Source: Planctomycetota bacterium (GTDB lineage Bacteria > Planctomycetota > UBA8108 > UBA1146 > JAJFFE01). From it: DNA of 49,767 bases. The notes under the pieces are model-generated. The model searched no databases. It was not told the origin of the DNA and saw only the letters and a list, made by a program, of their open reading frames with translations. The stretch lies in the NCBI GenBank assembly GCA_021776775.1, contig JAJFFE010000120.1, positions 1 through 49,767 on the forward strand, written 5' to 3'. The position numbers were made by a program, and so were the translations under genes. This document shows positions 35,068-41,734 of the stretch, piece by piece (position 1 is the stretch's first letter; each line of letters opens with the position of its first letter).

Positions 35068-37092
35068 CTACCGTTTGATCCGCATCCCCGGGAACGGCTT
35101 CTTCTCTTTGGAAACGGGGTGGTCTTCCCGGCCGATGGTCTCTTGTCCGCCGAACGCATCCCGAATTTGGTACTCGAGTCCCAGTTTGCCGTAGGGCTCG
35201 AGTTTCCAACCGGTCATTCGGCGCATGGGCAAGCTAGACTTTCCCCAGTGGCAGTCGATGCACATGAGACCTTCGGGGACCTTCGCCTGCGGGATTCCGA
35301 TGGTTTTGTGAGGGTTCTCGATGTCCTTGTTCGACGCCATGCGTTGATCGCGCCGTTTGCGTCCGACGTGGCACTGCTCGCACGGATCGGTGGGACTGTG
35401 GGTGCGACCGGGGGAACCGGTGAGTTGACTGATGTGTTTGCGGCGGCCGTGGACTTCACGTCCCGGGACCGGCAGCCCTTCGACGTGGCAGTTCTTGCAG
35501 CCGTCGATGTTGTCCATGGTGATGTTATACGAGTTGGCGATCTTGTCCGGGTCGCGGTGCCCGTGACACTTCGTGCAATTGCCGACTAGCGTCGGGAGTC
35601 CCAGTTCGCCGCCATCGCCGGGGCCGGCCGGTGGTTCGTGGCATTCGGTGCAGTCGAACTTGGCGTGACGCGAGTGGTTGAAGTTGGTCACTTCACGGGG
35701 CCGCGCGTTCGCGAAGTCAGGCTTCGGATCGCGTCCGGGGTGGCAGGTGGCGCACACTTGCTTGTCGTAGTTGAGGGGGATTTCACCCTCGTGCGAAGAC
35801 GCTAGGTACTTGAGGTTCGTCGATCGAGCGACGGCGTTTCCGTGGCAGACGACGCACTCTTCCTTGGTCGGATTGTCGCTGAGGTGCGGCCAGTGTTCGA
35901 ACTTGCGCCCCTGGAAACGCGACGGTTGTTCCGGAAGGGCGGCGACATGGCACGACTGACACTCTTCCTTGGGGTTCTCGCCCAAGAAGCTGTGTTGATG
36001 CGTCGTCGTCACGAACTGGCTAGACCGGGGGCGTCGCGTTTGCAGCGTGCCGCGCTTAGCACTCAGGTCACGCCAGCTGACCATGTCTCCATTCTCTAGA
36101 TCATGACAGAGCAGGCACGTTCCCACCTGGCCGTGGTTGGGTGGGGCCCACTCCTCGTGACAACCGCGGCAACCGGGAGGGCCCTTCTCGCCGGGCTTGG
36201 TCTTCTCGGTGAACTCGGGCTTTAGTGTGAAGCCACCGCGTTTGTCATCGACGTGACAGAACTGGCAGTCCTTCAGTTCGGGGTGCTGCTCGATGGCGAC
36301 CGGCTGTAGGTGTCGCTCGTGAATGAACGTGTTGCGCGTGATCGAAGGCTTGGTGTAGTTGCTGGTCGTCACCTTCATTCCGTCGTCCGCGTGACACGCC
36401 ATGCACGCATTTACGTCGAGCATGAATTCCGCGAAGTCGCCGGCGGCGGCGTCGCGCATGCCGGTGTGGCAAAAGTTACAGCCGGCGTTGTCCTTGCCCT
36501 GCTTGTGTTCGATGCGACGGTGGTTGAACTTCTTCGCTTCGGGATCGCTACGGTCGACACCGTGGTTGACGTTGTTGATGAAGTCGACGTGGAACTGCTT
36601 GCCGTTGCCGTCGGAGTGGCACTTCAGGCAGAAATCGCGCGTTGGCTCTGGGCGGGGGATGAGATCGGGAACCTTGCTCCCCTCCGGCACGTGGCACGAC
36701 CGACAGTCGAGTTTGCGCGTCTTGCCATTGACCGTGTACGGCGTGCCCCAGGCGTGATCACCGTGATAGAAGTACAGCTTGCGCTCGGGATCCTTGGGCG
36801 TGGGCGGCGACAGGTTCAGGAAGCTCGGGGCGACGCCGGTTTGGTGGCACTGCGCGCACACCGCGCCGATACCGGGAGCCCAGTCACGCTTGCCACTGCC
36901 TTCGGTTTCCAGTTGGTGACAGCCATTGCAGTCTCGCCACACTTCGTTCTCGACCACGGTGAGCCAGCGATTGTCGACGTGCTGCGCGTGGCTGAACTGC
37001 TGCTGACCAAACGAGCGACCCGATAGCATCACGACGATGAGAAGCGCCATCGTGGCGATCGAGCGCATTCCTAGTCCGGTGCGTAATTGCAT
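35068..37092 (-). CDS. 17-heme c-type cytochrome
   Basis: A 674-residue secreted protein with a signal peptide (SIATMALLIVVMLSG) and 17 CXXCH sites that I counted: CNGCH, CAQCH, CRSCH, CLKCH, CNFCH, CMACH, CQFCH, CRGCH, CLLCH, CQSCH, CVVCH, CATCH, CTECH, CTKCH, CKNCH, CEQCH, CIDCH. Several pairs follow the cytochrome c3/c7 pattern, with a preceding FxHxxH that supplies the distal His (FNHRRIEHK, FNHSRHAKFDC). There is no domain other than hemes, so it looks like a wire. The ATG follows AGGAG. The frame runs on upstream to 37488, but that part overlaps the preceding gene and is not real. It sits 11 nt behind the FHA-cytochrome gene, in one operon. Probable role: periplasmic electron transfer. 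Confidence 0.93.
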   Translation of the reverse strand: MQLRTGLGMRSIATMALLIVVMLSGRSFGQQQFSHAQHVDNRWLTVVENEVWRDCNGCHQLETEGSGKRDWAPGIGAVCAQCHQTGVAPSFLNLSPPTPKDPERKLYFYHGDHAWGTPYTVNGKTRKLDCRSCHVPEGSKVPDLIPRPEPTRDFCLKCHSDGNGKQFHVDFINNVNHGVDRSDPEAKKFNHRRIEHKQGKDNAGCNFCHTGMRDAAAGDFAEFMLDVNACMACHADDGMKVTTSNYTKPSITRNTFIHERHLQPVAIEQHPELKDCQFCHVDDKRGGFTLKPEFTEKTKPGEKGPPGCRGCHEEWAPPNHGQVGTCLLCHDLENGDMVSWRDLSAKRGTLQTRRPRSSQFVTTTHQHSFLGENPKEECQSCHVAALPEQPSRFQGRKFEHWPHLSDNPTKEECVVCHGNAVARSTNLKYLASSHEGEIPLNYDKQVCATCHPGRDPKPDFANARPREVTNFNHSRHAKFDCTECHEPPAGPGDGGELGLPTLVGNCTKCHGHRDPDKIANSYNITMDNIDGCKNCHVEGLPVPGREVHGRRKHISQLTGSPGRTHSPTDPCEQCHVGRKRRDQRMASNKDIENPHKTIGIPQAKVPEGLMCIDCHWGKSSLPMRRMTGWKLEPYGKLGLEYQIRDAFGGQETIGREDHPVSKEKKPFPGMRIKR

Positions 37093-37103
37093 CGCAGCAG
37101 CTC

Positions 37104-39014
37104 CTACCTCGAGAGCGGAAAGTGAAACTGTCCGCTGGTCGGCGAAATCGTGTGACAACCTGACGTCATGCATGTTTTCTCGCTGGGAACGGGCAAGTCG
37201 AAGTCGATCGACGTTGCCTGAACGACGTTGCCGTGACAGGCGTCGCAGTTCTCTTGCGTGAAGGCTGCGTGGTTCTTGCTGTGGTGCGGATAGTCGACCA
37301 CGGCTCGGCGCACCGTCCGGCGGTTGGCGAAGACCGCGTCGCCCGGCTTGTGACAGTGTTGGCAAGCGTTGCCGGAGATGTTCTCGTGGTTCGAGTGACA
37401 ACCGGTGCAGTCCGCAACCCCCTCGCGGAGGGTCGGCGCGCCGAGATCGTGCACGTTGGTCTTGTCGAAGACGTGGCACGAAATGCACCCGTCTTCGAGG
37501 TCGGGGTGGCGGCGCGCGGCCTCCGTGGTGTGGTACGCGTGCGGGAAGTCGATTCGCGTGATGCGATCACTCGACGCGACCGGCGCGTTGCGACGCTTGA
37601 TGTTCTGCGCGTGGCACCCTTCACACGTTGTGAGCGGAGGGCCGGGGTAGTCTTCGGTGGCGAGTCCCTCGGCTAGGAACACATCTTCGTGACACGTCCG
37701 GCACGACGCGTCGCCGCCGAGTTCGCGAACGTGGAGCGCGTGGCGGAACGGGCCGGTGAACTCGGTTTCCGCCAAGAGGGTGCGCTCGTTCTTCCGGTGG
37801 CAACTCTGGCACGAGCGCCCGTCCGCGTCGCGCAGCGACGCGTGTTTCACGAAGTCGTGCTTGCGACGGGCCAGCGTGAAGGACGCTTCGGTCGGCTTGC
37901 CGTCGAGACCCGGCCGAGTGACCGTACGCAGCTCCTTGGCGTACGCCTTCGTGTGACAGCGTGCGCAGTTGTTGCCGTCGGTCCCGTGCCAGCGCGGTGA
38001 GAAGATGAACCCGTCGCCCGGCCAGTGTGCGGCGAGCTCCTGACGACGAATGCCTTCGGGGCCGTGACACCCTTGGCACACTTCGTAGTCGACGACACCG
38101 AAGTCGCGACCGGTGGTGTTGTCTTTCTTGTGGCACGTTGCGCACGGTTGCCCTTGTGCGATGTGCTTCTGGTGGTCGAAGCTGGTGAAGGTGATGGTTC
38201 GATCCGTCTTCACGTCACCGAGGTTGAGCGCTCGGGAGTTGTCGTGACAGTGCTGGCATTGACGGTTGGCTTGTTCGGTCGTGGGAACGAACTCTTCGTG
38301 ACCGTGTTCGCGATGGCAGCTCACGCAGCCGTTCTCTGCCAACACCGCGTCGCCGAAGAACCCGTGCGGGGTCCAGTCCGACGGTTTACCCGGGTGCTGG
38401 ACGTTCTTGTCTTCATGGCAGGACAGGCATGCGTTGTGGGTGGCGCCGCCGGAAGAGTGGTGACAGCTCGAACAGGTCAGGCCGGCGCCCGCGTGCGCGG
38501 CGGACAACGGCCCGGGCGCGATAAGGTTGAGACGGGCGGCGGGCCAGAACGCGACCACGAGAACGATCAAGAGTGCGGCCGCCGTCGACAACCAAACCGT
38601 CCAGCGCGTCGCGTCGAAGCGGCCGAAGGAGACTTCGTCGTGAACCCAGCGGTCGGGCTCCTTGCGGTCGAACAGCGATTCGTCTTTTTCGCTCACCTCG
38701 ATTTGGACGCGAGCCGGCTGTTGGCTGGTGTCGAGCGCGACCGCGACGCGCGACGCGCCGATGATCACCGTGTCGCCAGCCTTCAGTCGCGTGGCCGAAG
38801 TGACGGGGAGTCCGTTGACGTAGGTCCCCGTGGACGTGTCGAGTGGGTCGAGCCAGACCTCTCCGGCCGCGTACCGCAACCGCACGTGTTCGCGCGCGGC
38901 GATCGGATCGTCGATGGTGATGGTGGCGTTGGCGCCGCTACCGATGACGAGTTCGCTGAGCGTCTCGGACAAGATCTTCAGGTGGTTGCGAAGGACTACG
39001 AACTCTGCGCTCAC
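37104..39014 (-). CDS. FHA domain fused to a membrane-anchored multiheme cytochrome c
   Basis: A 636-residue protein. FHA domain, residues about 1-95 (SGANATITIDD, AREHVRLRY, STGTYVNGLPV). One transmembrane helix at about 138-158 (VWLSTAAALLIVLVVAFWP). The periplasmic part from 181 has 14 CXXCH sites and a CX4CH (CMTSGCH) near the C-terminus, so up to 15 hemes. Topology: FHA in the cytoplasm, hemes outside. The FHA pocket looks degenerate: the G-R residue is Ser and the SxxH Ser is Ala, though His and N-G remain. It may thus bind a partner without needing phosphothreonine. It starts 3 nt after the cNMP/FeS gene ends and is followed at 11 nt by the 17-heme gene. It may couple the cytoplasmic FeS protein to the periplasmic wire. 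Confidence 0.93.
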   Translation of the reverse strand: MSAEFVVLRNHLKILSETLSELVIGSGANATITIDDPIAAREHVRLRYAAGEVWLDPLDTSTGTYVNGLPVTSATRLKAGDTVIIGASRVAVALDTSQQPARVQIEVSEKDESLFDRKEPDRWVHDEVSFGRFDATRWTVWLSTAAALLIVLVVAFWPAARLNLIAPGPLSAAHAGAGLTCSSCHHSSGGATHNACLSCHEDKNVQHPGKPSDWTPHGFFGDAVLAENGCVSCHREHGHEEFVPTTEQANRQCQHCHDNSRALNLGDVKTDRTITFTSFDHQKHIAQGQPCATCHKKDNTTGRDFGVVDYEVCQGCHGPEGIRRQELAAHWPGDGFIFSPRWHGTDGNNCARCHTKAYAKELRTVTRPGLDGKPTEASFTLARRKHDFVKHASLRDADGRSCQSCHRKNERTLLAETEFTGPFRHALHVRELGGDASCRTCHEDVFLAEGLATEDYPGPPLTTCEGCHAQNIKRRNAPVASSDRITRIDFPHAYHTTEAARRHPDLEDGCISCHVFDKTNVHDLGAPTLREGVADCTGCHSNHENISGNACQHCHKPGDAVFANRRTVRRAVVDYPHHSKNHAAFTQENCDACHGNVVQATSIDFDLPVPSEKTCMTSGCHTISPTSGQFHFPLSR

Positions 39015-39017
39015 GGC

Positions 39018-40451
39018 TTACACCGGCTTCCGGAAGAGCGAACCGGGATCAACCCGCCGAATCGCTTCGGTCGGGCAGTTGTAGACGCACGCTTCGAACG
39101 GGAGTCCTTCGCAGCGATCGCACTTGATCGCCTTCGCCGTCACGGGAATGCCTTGGGCATTCACGATCGGCTCGTCGGACTTTTGTTCTTGCTCGATCAG
39201 CTTCTGTTGGCGGCGCTCGTACATGCGCGGCCCGACGAGCGGCAGCGTCTCCCACAGCTTGTGTTTGAGAACTCCGCGGCGCTCACCCGAGCCGGGTGCC
39301 GGTGTCATGCGAATCACGCCGTAGGGGCACGCCATCGAACACGATCCGCAGCCGATGCAGTTCGCTTCGACGAAACGAACCATGCCTTGGCTGTCGCGGC
39401 GGATGGCGCCGAAACCGCACGCTAACATGCACTCCGGGATATCGCAGTGGTAACACGACGTCGCCAGCGTGACCGGGACGTCGCCCGCGTAGACGCGATG
39501 CCCGCGTTTGCTCAGCCGCGGGACGCGGTCTTCGTGAACGGCGACACACGACTCGACGCAGACGTTACAGCGAATGCAGCGGTGCATGTCGATGGCTAAC
39601 GCGTCGCCGCCCTTGACTGATTGATTGTGCCCCATGACCTCGAGTTCGTCTTGCTCGAAGATCCGACCCGCCGCTTCATGCAGAAGCTCCATCGCCTTCG
39701 GGGAACGGGCCAAGACTTGATCCGTCGTCGCGCGATCGATGCGAACGATGTCGGTCTTGGCCATGGCGACGTACGTCTCGGTCCAGGTGTGGCTGCCGTC
39801 GAGGAAGGCGCGCTCACCGAAACTCGAGTTGGCCATGAAGTAGCCCGTGACCTGTTCGCCACTCCCCGACCGGGTCGACTTGACCGCTCCGCTTCGCACG
39901 AGGAAGAGCGCTCCGACCGGGGCACCTTCATGAGCGATCGTCGTTCCTTTGGGGAAGACTTCGAGTTCCGCGTTGGCGCGAATCAGATCGAGGTCGCTCG
40001 TTTCCAAACCGCTGAGCAGTGGCGCTGCTCGCAAGTGCAGGGTCAGGGCGCGGTCGCGGTACGAGCCGTCGATCAACTCGGCAAAGTCGGGCTCCGCGTA
40101 CAGCATGCGAAACAGCGGCTGCTCGAGCACGATCATGGTGCAGTGAGACTCGGCGATGACCGACGAACTCGATGGTTGGCCGGAGACAGCGCACAACTCG
40201 CCGAAGTAGTCGCCGGGACCGATCGTTCCCAAGTCGGCCCGCTGCCCGCTCGGTTCGACCATGAAGCTCGAGGCGACTCCACTGACGAGGACACAGAAGC
40301 GATCGCGGTAGTCCCCTTGGCTGAGTAGCGAGGCGCCTGCTTCTACGACCTCTTTTTGGTGATGGGTCGCGAGTTGTTGAAACCCGTGGTCGCTCAGCGT
40401 GGCGAACAGCGGAAATCGTCGGAGCGCGGTTAGGAATCGATCTTCATTCAT
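39018..40451 (-). CDS. Dual cyclic-nucleotide-binding and 4x[4Fe-4S] protein
   Basis: A 477-residue protein. Two cNMP-binding (CAP-like) domains at about residues 12-125 and 145-260 (LGTIGPGDYFGELCAV, FMANSSFGERAFLDG). They are followed from 292 by four ferredoxin-type Cys sets: CIRCNVCVESC; CYHCDIPECMLAC; CIGCGSCSMACPYG; CDRCEGLPFEACVYNCPTEAI. This is the electron-transfer subunit plan of NrfC/DmsB/PsrB. The cNMP pockets have FGE with E/R residues, so ligand binding is possible. No DNA-binding domain is present, so a direct redox-regulation role is likely. The ATG at 40451 is chosen since it starts the first cNMP domain; the open frame to 40973 overlaps the cytochrome b gene. It is cytoplasmic, probably at the membrane beside the diheme cytochrome b. 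Confidence 0.92.
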   Translation of the reverse strand: MNEDRFLTALRRFPLFATLSDHGFQQLATHHQKEVVEAGASLLSQGDYRDRFCVLVSGVASSFMVEPSGQRADLGTIGPGDYFGELCAVSGQPSSSSVIAESHCTMIVLEQPLFRMLYAEPDFAELIDGSYRDRALTLHLRAAPLLSGLETSDLDLIRANAELEVFPKGTTIAHEGAPVGALFLVRSGAVKSTRSGSGEQVTGYFMANSSFGERAFLDGSHTWTETYVAMAKTDIVRIDRATTDQVLARSPKAMELLHEAAGRIFEQDELEVMGHNQSVKGGDALAIDMHRCIRCNVCVESCVAVHEDRVPRLSKRGHRVYAGDVPVTLATSCYHCDIPECMLACGFGAIRRDSQGMVRFVEANCIGCGSCSMACPYGVIRMTPAPGSGERRGVLKHKLWETLPLVGPRMYERRQQKLIEQEQKSDEPIVNAQGIPVTAKAIKCDRCEGLPFEACVYNCPTEAIRRVDPGSLFRKPV

Positions 40452-40462
40452 TGGGTTCGCTC

Positions 40463-41497
40463 TCAGTACCAGAAGACCGAAACGATGTGAATGGCGACCA
40501 ATGCCATCAACAGAACCGCCGGCGGAATGTGCACGTACTTCCACGTGGTAAGTCGACGTCGAACACGATCGAGCCGAGACAGCGTCGCTTTGACCGAGAC
40601 GAGTTGCGCTGCGAGCACGGTCACGTCTTGGGCGTCCGCCGCCGCGAAGCCCGCTTGTTCGAGATCCTGACGCGTCGTCTCCGCGCGGTCGCGGGTCGCT
40701 TGCTTGCGGGCGACGAACGATTCGACCGCCGACCGCGCGGCCGCGTTTTCGCCGACGCGGGTGTTCAACTGACGTTGGAGGCTGCGTGAGAGGACGAACG
40801 CTTCTTCGGTGCTCAAGTCGCTCTCGAGGCGGGTGAGAATAGTCGGAGTCTTCAGCCAAAGCATGAGACCGAACAGCCCAGTGACGGTGACGATCACGGC
40901 CAGTGTATTGAGCGCGATGGCCATGGTCGAGTCGAGGCTCCCTTGTCCATGAAACAAGACGAGGATCGGACACGCCAAGCCGAGGAAGAAGTGCGTTTCG
41001 AACCAGCGCGCCGTCTTACCGAGAGGGTTGCGCGGAAGAGTCTGCACTCCGAACCCGCCCGGCTCGTCGTCGTCGGCCACCACGCGCAAGGCGATGACCT
41101 TGTGCACGCCGTTCTTCTTGGCGATGGCATTCGCGGCCCGCACGATAGCGCCCCGATTAGAGTGTTTGCCCTCGGAGATCTCGCGCCGCAGCACGCCGAG
41201 CTCGATCTCTGCTTGGTCGAGACTCGTTCCGGGAACTCGCATGGCGAACTCGTGGGCGAATGGCGTGCGGTGGATGAACTTGCGCAGCGCGTACAGCGCT
41301 GCAAGCAGGTAGCCGGCCGCCGCGAGCACTCCGGTGGCGAGCAGGAAATACCGTTCGCAGCCGACGAGCTGCGCGCGGAAGACGAACCAGAGAGCGGGGA
41401 CGGAAAGGAATGCGAGGAAGATCACCCACGCCTTGGACTTCAACAGGCTGCGGTGCAGGGGACCGAAGTCGGGGCTATCGGGAATCGAGAGAGCCAT
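40463..41497 (-). CDS. Diheme cytochrome b-like membrane protein
   Basis: A 344-residue protein with five transmembrane helices: about residues 23-40, 50-70, 168-185, 191-215 and 320-343. Helix 3 has H169-x13-H183 (HFFLGLACPILVLFH) and helix 5 has H323-x13-H337 (HIPPAVLLMALVAIH). These are exactly spaced to bind two b hemes, as in cytochrome b/ferric-reductase cores. A long coiled-coil region (about 220-315) lies between helices 4 and 5. I know no named family with this plan. It is the first gene of the leftward redox operon, with the cNMP/FeS gene 11 nt behind, which suggests a membrane electron-entry or quinone module. Confidence 0.88.
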   Translation of the reverse strand: MALSIPDSPDFGPLHRSLLKSKAWVIFLAFLSVPALWFVFRAQLVGCERYFLLATGVLAAAGYLLAALYALRKFIHRTPFAHEFAMRVPGTSLDQAEIELGVLRREISEGKHSNRGAIVRAANAIAKKNGVHKVIALRVVADDDEPGGFGVQTLPRNPLGKTARWFETHFFLGLACPILVLFHGQGSLDSTMAIALNTLAVIVTVTGLFGLMLWLKTPTILTRLESDLSTEEAFVLSRSLQRQLNTRVGENAAARSAVESFVARKQATRDRAETTRQDLEQAGFAAADAQDVTVLAAQLVSVKATLSRLDRVRRRLTTWKYVHIPPAVLLMALVAIHIVSVFWY

Positions 41498-41734
41498 TCG
41501 CCTCGCTACGTGATTGTTCCGAGAGAACCAAAATTGCGCCGGGATAACCAGTTCCGCGCGCAGAGTGTACCTGGGTTCCGCCGAAAGTTGGATCCCTTTG
41601 ATCGGCGCCCGGTTTGTTCCACTCGTGCAGAAACCAAAGTTTTCTGTCCGGATCCTCGGTGAATCGGCAATCGACCCGTATCGGTCGATGGAAGCGACGG
41701 TCGGACCGACGTTCGGTGAGTGGAAGGGGTCCGC

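Noticed and set aside
37093..37488. N-terminal extension of the 17-heme cytochrome frame
   Set aside because: It overlaps the end of the FHA-cytochrome gene in another frame, and the composition is shadow-like. The signal peptide and SD mark the true start at 37092.
40452..40973. N-terminal extension of the cNMP/FeS protein frame
   Set aside because: It overlaps the cytochrome b gene and has no homology-like motif. The first cNMP domain begins at the ATG at 40451.
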